From positions 49,588-113,587 of the forward strand of contig MU839221.1 of assembly GCA_030685235.1 (NCBI GenBank): DNA of 64,000 nucleotides, read 5' to 3'. The notes beneath the pieces are model-generated. The model was not told the DNA's origin and did no database searches. It worked only from the letters and a program-made list of their open reading frames with translations. Of the stretch, positions 1-10,635 are shown one piece after another. Numbering within the stretch: position 1 is the stretch's first letter; each line of letters starts with the position of its first letter. This DNA comes from Copromyces sp. CBS 386.78 (taxonomy: Eukaryota; Ascomycota; Sordariomycetes; Sordariales; Sordariaceae). Made by a program: the position numbers and the translations under genes.

Positions 1-910
1 GCTTTCCAATAAGGAATGGGAATGCAAGCTTGGCTACTTTGTAGTGAGATGCAAAGCACGCCCTTACGGCGTTCTTGAGGTCATCCGCAGTGATGCCGAT
101 CGGGGTAGCCGAGCTCCTCAGTGTGATGGGGAAGTAAGCTGAGAAAGCCTTGAAGATCTCCTCGGTTACTTGGTCGGATGTCGAATACTCGGTAAGGAAG
201 ATGGGAAGCAGTTTGAACCATAGCATGAGATTCCTGGGGTCCCTCTCGTTCTGGCATAGCTGAATGATATCGACGATGAAACCGCTAGATGTGCCGTACT
301 TGTCTTGCAGTTCATTGGTCACTGACTGGTCCTGGATAAGACTGAGGAATAGCTCGTAGATTTCAAGCCTGGTGGCTGCCGTCTGTAGCTTGAAATCCTC
401 CTTGAGTTTGCAGACGTCCTCGATCATCTTGACACCGACTGCCGGCTTGAATCCCTTCATGGCGTCGAGTTGGCGCAGTGCCTTGGCCGAGGCAGTGATG
501 CCAGCCTTGTGGTCGTAGGAGAACATGGCGCCAAAGAAACCAACGAGCCGGATGACTTGTTCAGGTCGTAGTAGACTCTTATCCAAAGCTTCGAGAGTAT
601 CGGCGAGGAATCCCAGGGCTTTGGCCCGTGCTATTATGTCACCGCTGCCGCTGTCGTCATCGTCGTCGTCTGAGTTATCATGGTCTTGTTTGGTGATGGT
701 TATCCATGGCTGGATGGAGGCAGCCCAACTTCCCACAGACGCACTGCTGGCCCTTGTGTTCTCGATTTCTAGCCATAAAAGGTCAACATGTTGCCTGCTG
801 AGGTGAGGGTCCCATAACCTACCTTTTGCCGCCTTTTTGGCAATCTCACTCTGAGCAGTCTCGTCGTCTGAGAGCACGTATTGAAGGGCCCAGTCCTTGA
901 AATTCGACAT
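1..910 (-). CDS. mms19: MMS19 nucleotide excision repair / cytosolic Fe-S assembly protein, N-terminal part
   Basis: The minus strand is open from an ATG at 910 to the window edge (303 codons, no intron needed), so only the N-terminal part is present. Family knowledge: MMS19 is a HEAT-repeat scaffold of the cytosolic iron-sulfur targeting complex that delivers clusters to DNA polymerases, helicases and XPD; loss causes DNA-damage sensitivity. Seen here: start MSNFKDWALQYVLSDD, an acidic run DNSDDDDDDSGSGD near residue 88, then the conserved N-terminal domain with RPEQVIRLVGFFGAMFSYDH and, near the edge, AYFPITLRSS followed by ITADDLKNAVRACF. That last stretch matches the family pattern FFPITF...IT-DL--LR-C. 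A 1.36 kb gap separates it from the divergent mtd1. Identification is strong; full length cannot be judged. Confidence 0.88.
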   Translation of the reverse strand, partial: MSNFKDWALQYVLSDDETAQSEIAKKAAKGRLWDPHLSRQHVDLLWLEIENTRASSASVGSWAASIQPWITITKQDHDNSDDDDDDSGSGDIIARAKALGFLADTLEALDKSLLRPEQVIRLVGFFGAMFSYDHKAGITASAKALRQLDAMKGFKPAVGVKMIEDVCKLKEDFKLQTAATRLEIYELFLSLIQDQSVTNELQDKYGTSSGFIVDIIQLCQNERDPRNLMLWFKLLPIFLTEYSTSDQVTEEIFKAFSAYFPITLRSSATPIGITADDLKNAVRACFASHYKVAKLAFPFLIGK

Positions 911-2271
911 GGTGAAAGATTGAGATGGTGGTGATGGTATTTGACGTTATTTGTTGTCACAAGCAAGATTGGAGAACTAGCAAGGTGGATTCGGCAGAGT
1001 GGAAAGCAGAGCTGCGAGAAAATGAACGACGAGAACCTTGAAGATTCCAGATGATGTGCACCCAACTCAATGGATTGCCGTCGGTGTAGTCTAGTTAAGG
1101 GGTGATGGAAGCTTGGGCCAACTCCTCCCTATCCAAACACAAGGTTTATGGGTATGGGTATGGATGGATCAGGATGTTGGACGGGATTGTTGATGGAGTT
1201 GTTTCTAAACTTGTCACCCGGTCGACCAACGTAGCGAATAGAGGCTAGTCTTGGTCTGCAAGCGACAGGATAGTCGGCACAGACGGTGACGGTGACGGTG
1301 AATAACAACACTGACAGGTGAAAGGAAAGGGTGGATTGAGAAGATGCTAGGTTGTGATGCCATCAGTGAGTGGCCGATGCCCCCTGGCCAAGACCCGAAC
1401 TGTGGGATGGCCGGGGCAACATCACCACGCCGCCGTTATCGCCCTGGATTTCCCGCCGACAAGTGGCAGAAAATGGTGTTATCGCGGGCGGTGAGGCTGA
1501 AAGCTCTGGCGTTTTGCGGGATCTTGATCGTGTCTGGGTACCTAGGTTGAGGTTGACGCTAAACTGGTTTCGGCAAGAGGGGCTGCGGCATGGATTGTGT
1601 CAGTCATTGAAATTTTTGAAGTTTGGTTGGGATATCGGAGGAGACCTGTGACTCTTATGAATGCCCTGTAAAAGACCTGGAATTACGGGCCTCGCTCTCT
1701 GTGCTTCCAGTTGCAATGTCGTCGCAGATACCCACGCGAGAATCCACTCGGGTCGCGCTGAAACGACGTGGATTCCATGTACAAAGACGGCGCGAGGTCC
1801 CCCTGTAGTACAAGAGGAACTCAGTCGGCCACGCAAGATCGTGGCCCTCATCCCATACTTTTACACTTTCAATCCATACTGATATATCCTACTGTCGCCT
1901 TGTTCTTGATCACATTTTGGTTGGAAAACACCAATTGACCCGTCAAAGGTTCATCTGAAGCGTGTAGGTGCCTCATCTCAACCTGATAGTAGGGGAACCG
2001 CGGGGTACCTCACATTCACTTCCATTATTTACTTTGACTTGCCCAAGGCTCAGACCCGACTGTCCACCCTCTGCTTGGACCTTTTTCAGTCGAGCTCTTA
2101 GAATACACGGTTGTGGCCATCTGGGATGAACCTCAAGAAATGCGCCTGATTAGAACTTCGGCTAACTTGTTTGTGCGACTTTGTCCCAGACAGCTTTCTA
2201 CGAAGACCATTCCCAGACCACCGCCACCGGTTTTCCAAACTCACCAAACCACCAAATCTCACATCGACATC
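911..2271. promoter_or_regulatory. Divergent intergenic region between mms19 and mtd1
   Basis: This 1.36 kb gap holds the upstream regions of two divergently transcribed genes. Short open frames on both strands lack homology, codon bias and splice support, and I read them as chance. No clear core-promoter motif could be assigned. The last 132 bases before the mtd1 start are open in frame with it (see the N-terminal extension finding). Confidence 0.5.
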
Positions 2272-3479
2272 ATGGAGGCCCAACAAGTACCCAAGACCTG
2301 CAAGGTCATCCTCTCCGATACCATCGCCAAGAAGCTGCTCTCCGAGGTCCGCGAGACTCTTGCTAAGATCCAGGGTCCCGGTGCCTCCAAGCCTACTTTG
2401 GCTGCTTTCCTGGCTACCGACGACCCGTCCGCTCTGCAGTATGCCGAATGGTCCAAGAAGACGTGTGAAGAGAAGTGAGTATCTCGCAATCGCTCGATGG
2501 GTCGGTCTGGACTTTTGCCCCAGCACCAGGGTCTAATACACTACCCCAGTGGCTTCAACTTCGATCTCCGCAAGGTCGACAAGGAAGACCTCGAGGAGGG
2601 CATCATCGCCGCCAACAACGACGACCAGGTCGACGGCATTCTCGTCTACTACCCCATCTGGGTCGGCAACCACAGCCAAGACAAATACATCAAGGAGACC
2701 GTCGCCCTTTCCAAGGACGTCGAGGGTCTCTGCCACACCCACCTCTTCAACATGTACCACAACGTCCGCTTCCTCGACCCTCCCGCCAACCTGAAGAAGT
2801 CCATCCTCCCCTGCACCCCGCTCGCCATCGTCAAGACCCTCGAGTACCTGCAGATCTACAACCCCATCCTGGCCTACGGCAACCGCCTGTTCGGCAAGAC
2901 CATCACCGTCATCAACCGTAGCGAGGTGAACGGCCGCCCTCTCGCTGCTCTGCTCGCCAACGACGGCGCCACCGTCTACTCGGTCGACGTCACCGGCGTC
3001 CAGGTCTTCACCCGCGGCGAGGGCATCCGCCAGCTGCGCCACCAGGTCCACGACAAGGAGGGCTGGGAGCTCAAGGACGTCTTGCCGCTCAGCGACGTCG
3101 TTATTGGCGGTGTCCCGACCGAGAAGTTCAAGGTGCCCACCGAGCTGCTCCGTGACGGTGCCGTGTGCATCAACTTCTCCAGCTTCAGGAACTTTGACGG
3201 TCCCGCGGTTAAGGAGAAGGCTAGCATTTATGTCCCCAGCATTGGCAAGGTTACCATTGCTGTGCTTTTGCGCAACCTTGTGGTGAGTACTTCCTTCTCC
3301 TCCCTTTCCCATTGTCCCACTATCAAGTTACACCCAACTATTTATCCGTTGGTAAGACTCGCTAACAATTCCTTCCTCTTCAACAGCGTTTGATCGCCAA
3401 CCGTCCCCGTCCCGAAGGATCTGCGCCCGAGGACCCCAAAGATGCCAAGGCGCGTAGCGAGACCTTCATCGAGGGTTAA
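2272..3479 (+). CDS. mtd1: NAD-dependent 5,10-methylenetetrahydrofolate dehydrogenase (Mtd1 type)
   Basis: Three exons: 2272-2474, 2550-3282, 3387-3479 (introns GTGAGT...CAG of 75 and 104 nt), giving 342 aa. The enzyme oxidises 5,10-methylene-THF to 5,10-methenyl-THF with NAD+, supplying cytosolic one-carbon units for purine synthesis. Family signatures are co-linear with yeast Mtd1: TLAAFLATDDPSALQYAEWS near residue 43, DGILVYYPIWVG, DVEGLCHTHLFNMYHNVRFLD, SILPCTPLAIVKTLEYLQIYN, the Rossmann segment VINRSEVNGRPLAALLANDGATVYSVD, DVVIGGVPTEKF and SIGKVTIAVLLRNLV. Exon 1 joins exon 2 through a split AAT codon (CEE-N-GFNFDLRKV). The start at 2272 has a good context (ATCATGG) and the length usual for the family. 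An in-frame ATG at 2140 would add 44 residues resembling a mitochondrial presequence, so a longer isoform is possible. Confidence 0.95.
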
Positions 3480-4693
3480 TCGGAACAGAACACATCCTTC
3501 ATATTCCCGCTACAGATTTGCATATCCGTCTCTTCTACAGTTTCCTTTTATTTTCTTTCTCGAGTTCTGGGAGGGTTGGTTGTTTGCAGGGTAGGAAAAA
3601 TAACGGATGGTTTAGGGTTGGGTAGGAAGGGAGCAAAGGGTTGGTTGATTGCACTGAAATGGTTGTCGAAAAGTACATAGAAGAAACAACTACATACACG
3701 AAAAAGGGGGCTTTGTTTACAATTTCGAGCTTCAAGGTTTATCTAGAGATCTGGAGACAAAAAAAAAGGGTCTTTAACACGACGCTTCAACACATCTCAT
3801 GTCAGAATAATCTCGACAAAATCAAGGACCAAGTGAATGCCCACCTCGACCAGCATGCCAATTCAACCTGCCAACTTACAATCCTCTCGTCTACTTCTTC
3901 CCTCATCATGGAGATGCAACTGTGACTCACTTACACAAAAACCATCGAGTCACTAACACCGGGACTAAAACAGGCTAGCCGGTGGGGCGGATGTAAGTCT
4001 CGGTAGTGTACATCTCAGCTCCTCCGTCTCGCTCCGTCCGCTTGGCTCCTGCACCTGGTAAATCCCCGTAGCGAATTCCGGCCCGGTTATCGGATCTCAT
4101 CAACGAACATTACCCGTATAGTACCGGTACCTGGGATCGTCCTTGATATCCGAGCAAACCATGCTCAGATTTGACTAGATACTGACTCATCATACCGAGA
4201 CAGCAAAACGCAATGCATACCACGCTATCCATAGCCAAAGAGGTATATCATTACTTGTACGAGCTACCAATAAAGAGCATGCCTGGTACATTTGCTCTAG
4301 GTATCAGTAGTAGACGGAAGTACCCAAACTTCCACATGTCATGTCCCAAAACCTGACTCGATCCGATTGAAGAATAAAAGACCAAACAAAATACAATAGG
4401 ACACACCTATGTAGTACTTAGACCTGACCGTACTCGTGTCCATCTATGCATCGCTATGAGAATAAAGCCATGAATCATCCCAGACAGAGACGCAAATTCT
4501 AGAAAAAGAGGGGAATGCTGACAACGAAGAGAGTCATGGCATGAGAGTTGAGGAGGTTGATGAAGGAAGAAAAACTGTTCTGGACATAAATAAACCCCCG
4601 CTGCCAGAACCCGCCGTGATCCCCCGTCCTACCTGCCCATCCGCTTGCTAAAAAAAAAGTGTGATGATTCGCTTCCATACACCCACCCATTCA
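3480..4693. other. Downstream region of mtd1, no gene recognised
   Basis: This is the 3' flank of mtd1, in a convergent arrangement with med12. It contains pyrimidine-rich and A-rich stretches (e.g. the A9 run near 3760) suitable for 3' untranslated sequence. Open frames here begin with non-ATG codons and have no recognisable product. I see no RNA gene. Confidence 0.4.
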
Positions 4694-4987
4694 TCATGAT
4701 CCCAGGTTCCGAATTATCGTCTGGATATAAGCAAAGTCCTCCCGCTTCGGTATGTTTAATCCCGGCATTTCCCAACATCTATGATGAATCATCTCCTCGG
4801 ACAAACACACTACACATATGAAATCGTAATTTTCGTCCCATTCTTCCTCTTCTTCCTCGCTGTCTTCTTCTTCCTCGCTCTCTTCTTCATCCTCCACATA
4901 CTCATCATCTTCTTCTTCCTCCTCCACCATTTCCTCCTCCCGTTCTTCTTCCACCCATTGCCTTCGAACCGGCACCGACCCATCCAT
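4694..4987 (-). CDS. Doubtful small acidic ORF, 97 aa
   Basis: An ATG-initiated frame on the minus strand, 82 bases beyond the med12 stop codon. The first half is a run of Glu/Asp encoded by a GAA/GAG-rich (plus strand TTC/CTC) simple-sequence tract. The second half is compositionally normal, YDFICVVCLSEEMIHHRCWE, with a CxxC and an HHxC arrangement that could be a small zinc-binding element. I recognise no family. It may equally be the 3' untranslated region of med12 or the terminal exon of an unrecognised gene. The purine tract alone makes long open frames likely, so treat this as unproven. Confidence 0.2.
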   Translation of the reverse strand: MDGSVPVRRQWVEEEREEEMVEEEEEDDEYVEDEEESEEEEDSEEEEEEWDENYDFICVVCLSEEMIHHRCWEMPGLNIPKREDFAYIQTIIRNLGS

Positions 4988-5068
4988 ATTCTCACACCCC
5001 AGCCTCAATCCTTCAAACCGCGGCCCAGCTCCCTAAGTCAGCTGCTCGATACGGCAACGCAAGCAGCA

Positions 5069-5439
5069 CTACTGTATCTTGCGACTTTCGAACAGCATCA
5101 GATTGACCGCCGTGTCGTTCTCCCCGACCTGGCTGGTCGGCTCGCTTAGCATCTCCCACTGCCGGAAGTTGAAGGGCGTCAGTCGCTCTTGGGGCCCGCC
5201 CATCGTCGGCACCCAAGAGTAGCCTCCCCAGGGGTTGGCTACCATCACCATCGCTGGTCGCGCGGGGTTCATGGGAGACGGGGTGGGCGGGTTGCTGTTG
5301 TTGCCGAGGTTGAGGTGTGTGAGGTTGGTATTGATGCTGATGGCTGGTGAGGGCATGGGGCCTGTGCCTCCTTGTTGCTGCTGCTGTTGCTGTTGTTGTT
5401 GTTGTTGTTGTTGTTGTTGGTGTAACTGGAGATACTGCT

Positions 5440-5474
<35 letters not shown>

Positions 5475-8400
5475 TGTAATTGTTGCTGTTGCTGTTGCTG
5501 TTGCTGCTGTTGGGCGGCATGCCATCCTTGTACTTGAGCCTGTTGCGTATGACCAGGGAGGTTGAAGTAACTTCCACCATTACCACCACCACTACCACCA
5601 GCATTCTGGGGCCCAGTTGCCTGTTGCCCGGGAGTAACACCTGGCGTGTGTGTTGGGGTGGTACCAGGGGCTGGCGATCCAGTGCCAGTGTTTGCGCCCA
5701 TGGCCATCAGCGTCGGCCTTTCTTTATGACAAAGCATCAGGTTTGCATGTGGGTTGTCCTGATAGCTGAAGATGTATCTGAGCTTCACATCCGAGGGAGA
5801 CTTGAGAGCTTGGATACACTGCAACCGCGCTTCCTCTGCGAGGTTGTCGACCAACACGCAAGCTAGATCGAAGATGCGCCCACCCAGTTGACGAGTGTCA
5901 AAGTCGGGCCCGTGGATCAGGTCGAGTTCCCTGATAAGACCAGCGCACACGATGAGAGCTCTGCCACGCACTTCGTTTCCAGCTTTGCTGGTGTCAAAGG
6001 TCTGGGCGTGGAGGGTGAGAAAGTTGAGAAAGAGAGGAAGCCAGTGGTTGAGAATGTCGCTTTTGAGGTCGGCATGATTGTCACCGCTGGCGGCGGCGGC
6101 ACTGACACCTTGTCCTCCCCATCCTCCTAGACCACCTGCTTGGTTAGGAAGTGGTGTCAGAGTTTGTAGCAGCTCCAAGATGTCCATGAACCTTTCCACC
6201 ATGGCCGGAACCAGTTGGTGCTGACGAAGCCCAATTGGACCGCTTCCGCGTATAATAGTATCCATAATGGCGAGAAAATTCTCGGCTTTTTGTAGACGCA
6301 TCTGGAGCGTCGACCTGTCCAACGTCATTGAGGGGGGGTTTCTTGATGACGGGAGAAGGTTCAGAAACCGAGCCTGGGCCTGGTTCTTGAGATGGTGTGT
6401 TAGGTCCTGGGAGAGAGAAGGGAGCATTCCGATCCATGAGACGCGCTGTGCGTCCATCGACTTCTCCATGGCGTTCATAAATAGCTCTACGTTCGATGGA
6501 ACTCGTTCGCCCGAATCTGCCGCGTTTTGCTGCTGGTCATTGGACGACAGACTCAAGAGTAGCTTAACATGACAGAAGGGGAGAGTGAACTCGTTAGTGA
6601 GGTTGAGAACTTGCTCGAACGTCACGCGTGTGCCCTCGCCAGCGGCAGTAACAAGCAGCTTGGTAGTCATGCGATCAATCCAGCCGGCAACTTGGGCGTC
6701 AGGTCCTCGAATCTGCAGTGCCTTAGCAACTCCTACAGGGTCCTTCAACACAAGGAGCTTTAAAAGCTCGAGAAGACGGTCCTGGTTAGCTTCCTTATCT
6801 AAGGGCAGGTCTTCCAGATCGTCCTGAGCACGAGCATAAGTATACTCCGCCAGAGCGAGTTGGATCAAGCAGAGAAGTTCTCGCGGACTTTCCTTCTTGG
6901 CCTGTTCTTGAAGTATTTCAAAACGGTAGCGCTCCTCTGGCGTTAGTAGACTTTCGGACGAGACTGGCGCCATGAATAGTTGAAGCACTTCTTGCATGTA
7001 CCTGGTCCGAAAGGTCGTCTGAACAATCTGAGATGTGGCGACACCTGGTTGCGGGTGTCGTTGATTGCCGGTCCCGGGAGCGTTTGTGGCCTCGGAACCT
7101 GTTGCCAGAATTGCAGGCATTCCCAAACAGCCTATAGAGACCAGGAGGGGGTATAGGTGCAGGATTGTTGCTCGTCTGCTGAGCCCCCGTACGTACAGAA
7201 GCCATCTTGCCATGAGCTCATCTAAGTGTTGTGGATCGAACATTCGCAGACGCTTCAAGAGAATACCGTAAACCCTCTGCTGTTCATCTCCCTTGGCCCA
7301 GTACGCCTGTAATCGCTGAATCACCGCACTGAAAAGCCGATCCATCGTGTTTCGATCAAGACTAGTACCGTTAGCCAGAAGCTTCTCTACCTCCTCATGG
7401 AGATCGCCATCGTTATCTTGAAGGCGCGACAGCATATTGTCACTAACAGGTGAGCAGGCGTCTACAGGATTGTGCCGGTCGCTCAGAGCCAAGTCGGACT
7501 TCAACTGCGTAGCGACTTCGTCCATCCCAGGCACCCGTGATGCCAGGTAAGCGAGCGACGCAAGTAACGGCCGCGCTCCTATCCCCTGCTCTCGCACAAC
7601 CTCTCTGAGCCTGCTATGAAGGATGCTGAACAGGTTTTTGAGACAGCCGAGAGCAGCAAAGACATACGGATGCCGAGTAATAGTATCCGCAATTGAGGCG
7701 AGCACTTCAGGATTAGAGGCTTTTGTCAACATTTTGAGGACATTAGCAAATACTGAAAATTCCTGGGTGGCCTCAAATACCCTCCTTATCAAGTTGAAAA
7801 GTTGGGTAGAGAGCTCGTGCTGACCGAAAGCGCTGAGATTGCTGTGTTCGAGTTCTCCTCCAGTGATCGTGTTCCGTAGCCAAGATGCTATCTCCGCCTT
7901 GCGCGCTCGACTGGCGTCTTTGATGCGTCGGGCTATTTTCTTGACGGGAAAGGGCCTCCCCATTGACACGGCATCAGTAACCCCCACAGGCAGGCCCAGT
8001 GCATGCCGGAGGTGTCTGATGGCCATATCTGCATCCTGTGCGTCGTCTGCGAAGCAAAAGCCTGCCCGGCGAAGCAACGCATCTCTAGATCGTTTCTGTG
8101 AACTGCTTAGAATATGCGGTGGAAGCTCTGCAAGCAGTCGAGAAAATGGGGGACCGTCCCGCATGACCAGTTGCGGTTCGGTCAGCCCACCACGTGCGAT
8201 CAGCCACTGAATGTACTGAGATACCAGGAAAATCCCCGAGCGAACTAGCTCAGACACGAGGTGGTAGAGCGCCTCTTTGCGCTCTTTTTCCTCAAGGGCC
8301 TCTCCTTCCATGAAGCCCAGCACGGCGGAAGTGACGTCCAACCCCAGCGTACTCCAATGCATCAATATCCGGTGGGCAACATAAACTTTTGCGAGCCCCG

Positions 8401-10405
8401 GCCTGTATGCTGTTGTACACCACTCCAGTAGAGCCCTGACCAGGGCAGCCTTATCCTTGGAGACAGTCCAGCACTGCGCCGGAAACTCATCAGGCATTGG
8501 TTTCTCCAAGATGACCTGGTCCAAGTTCCTGACAAGGATGATGCGAGCAGCCGGTTGTGACCTGTTGGCGGAGGCAACTAGTTGTTCGTTTCGATAGTTG
8601 ATGCCGGCAAAAGATCGATGGCGTGCTTCGTCCCCTTGGGGCAGGCATGTTTTGAGAGCGTCACGGTACTTTACCCATACAGTCGGGGATACGAAGTTCT
8701 CCGGTGTAGCCACCATCAGCGTTCCTAGAAGGTGTGATAGCTTGGAAAGCAGGGGAACATAAACATCCCTGTCTTCGTGTGCGTGTATCTAGAAAAGCGT
8801 CAGAGAGGGTAAGCGTTGGACGTGGAAGCCTTCTGGATACGTACCACATGGTAATGGCTAATGAGAGCAGTAGCAAGTCTTCGGCCATATTTCCTTAGTC
8901 GAAGCAAATCTTTCCAGTATATTTGCGCGATGATAATCCACATGGGTAGCTGAGAGTGATGGCTCGATTCCAAGCTGGAAACCGTCCAATCAAGATAATG
9001 CTCACGGTCCATAAGACCCTCGGCGTATAGATGTGTTGCTAGCTGGATTCTACGTGCTGTTAGCTGGCCAGTCTTCCTCGCACACGATCACGGATACACT
9101 TACGCGTAGTTGACGTTGGCTTTCCAGTTTTGCTCGCCGAACGAGAAAAACACACGCTCAATGAACTGCTCGATAACGAGGGTCCAGTCCTTGAGCCACT
9201 TGCGCTCGCCCTCTAATACCGAAGCATTGTTCCCTTTACCAAGCCTCCTAAAAGTACGTAGCTCGTTGGTGCCCACACACTTGGCCAGCCAAACGGCACG
9301 GTCTATCGGAACATTCTTGTTCAAACACTGATCCAGCAAGACCTTATTGCGCACGCCGTGGGGGATCGATCGACTAAGTTTCCGAAGCGGGATCGCGGAG
9401 TTGGCAAGGTCTTTGAGCCAGACTTCTTTTTTGGTGTCAGTGAGCGTGACTCTTGGAGGCGGCTTGAAGGTCGATGGCGCAGTTACTTGACCCGCATTTC
9501 TCCTGTGCCACAGCACGCCCGCAAAGAAGATTGATAACGCGTTCAGTCCACTCCGCTGCTTCAAGCCGTGAAACAAGACCGTCTTTGCGGATTGCGTCTC
9601 GGGGGTAACAATTTGTTTTTCAAAATATCCCCGCTGTATGGCATTTTCGTTAAACTGGTCTTCGGGGTGGTTGCCGGCCGTCCCTGACCATGGGAAGAAG
9701 TCGGCACATCCATAGTTTGCGGTAGCAGAGTTGCCTGTCGTTGACGATGATGATCCCGTTGCAAGTGCGCTTGACCTTCCCTGGCCCCCCTGTCCCTCAT
9801 TCCTCCCACGGATACGATAACGCGGAGCGGCGGCGGGTAGTTCGATAGTATAAGGTTTCGGGCGCGTGTCTTTTCGCGCCGGGTTCGGGGGTGGTGGCGG
9901 TTGTTCTCGACGCGAGTGCTCGGGCACTGCTTTCGGTCGGCGCTGGGGAAAGGGGATCGGAACGTCGGCATCTAGGTGTTGGGGCGGAATGGAGAGTTGC
10001 TGATGGGGGCTCATCTCGCCCAAGTCCGACCCATCGGCTAGAGGCATCATTAGGTGCGTCAAGGAGCCATACTGTTTATGCGGTTCCATGAGGCCGGGAG
10101 ATTCGATCACGGTGGGAGACGAGAAGGCGTCGGAAGGATCGTTGTGCGATAGCTCGAGCCTAAGGCGCGAACCACCTCGGCGCTGGGTCCCATAGCGACT
10201 ACCAACACCACCCACGGAAAGTGCGGGTGACGAACCCGACAGGTCTGCGGGGGAAACTATGCTCGTGGGGTCTTGCTGGGCGAATTCGGGCGGGAGGGCG
10301 TTGCTGAGGGCGTTATTTTGGTTGAAGTTGTTATGGTTGTTATTACGAACGGAAGGGGGTGGCGGCGGTAGATAGCTCGAGGCATCGTACTGCTGCTGCT
10401 GTTGC

Positions 10406-10462
<57 letters not shown>

Positions 10463-10635
10463 GGTTGAAAATGTTGGTGTTGGTGCTGTTGTTGTTGCTG
10501 CTGGTGCTGCTGATGCTGCTGCTGCGCCTGCGCCTGGGATTGCGACAGAGAGCGCTGTTGCGACAGGGCCGGGCCGCTCAACTTTCTCTGCTGGGCTTGT
10601 CGCTGCTGGACGCCCAAGGGGGGCCGGGAGGTCAT
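5069..10635 (-). CDS. med12: Mediator complex kinase-module subunit 12 (Med12/Srb8)
   Basis: Exons on the minus strand: 10635-9104, 9049-8845, 8788-5069. Introns of 54 and 56 nt have GTAAGT...TAG with a GCTAAC branch point and GTACGT...TAG. Predicted protein is about 1,818 aa. Med12 links Cdk8/cyclin C to core Mediator and mostly represses RNA polymerase II transcription, in the nucleus. Conserved landmarks: ADFFPWSG and PEDQFNENAIQRGYFEKQIVTPE around residues 310-345; the Med12 domain STFKPPPRVTLTDTKKEVWL...PLRKLSRSIPHG...LLDQCLNKNVPIDRAVWLAKCVG at about 395-465; then ATHLYAEGLMDREHYLDW and LPMWIIIAQIYWKDLLRLRKYG across exons 2-3. The C-terminus ends GENDTAVNLMLFESRKIQ, a conserved end. Polyglutamine runs flank the protein: about 26 consecutive Q near residue 60 and three long Q tracts near the C-terminus. 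The start MTSRPPLGVQQR is typical of Pezizomycotina orthologues. Confidence 0.95.
5369..5511. repeat. CAG/CAA trinucleotide repeats encoding polyglutamine in the Med12 C-terminus
   Basis: Two long imperfect TTG/CTG runs (minus strand CAA/CAG) interrupted by TGG, GTA and TAA-complement codons; on the minus strand they are read as three glutamine tracts separated by Leu, Tyr and His. The repeat also generates long spurious open frames in the other five frames. Confidence 0.9.
10388..10516. repeat. CAA/CAG trinucleotide repeat encoding polyglutamine in the Med12 N-terminus
   Basis: A nearly pure TTG array (minus strand CAA) between about 10402 and 10461, flanked by mixed CTG/TTG. It encodes an uninterrupted glutamine run about 40 codons into the protein, preceded by a His/Gln-rich segment. 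Pure repeats of this length are expected to vary in length between strains. Confidence 0.9.

Noticed and set aside
2533..3312. 259-codon antisense frame over mtd1
   Set aside because: It is a by-product of the strong codon bias of mtd1; the sense strand is clearly the gene.
5235..5537. Polycysteine and polyvaline/polythreonine frames over the med12 C-terminal repeat
   Set aside because: These are other readings of the CAG/CAA repeat; only the glutamine frame belongs to a conserved protein.
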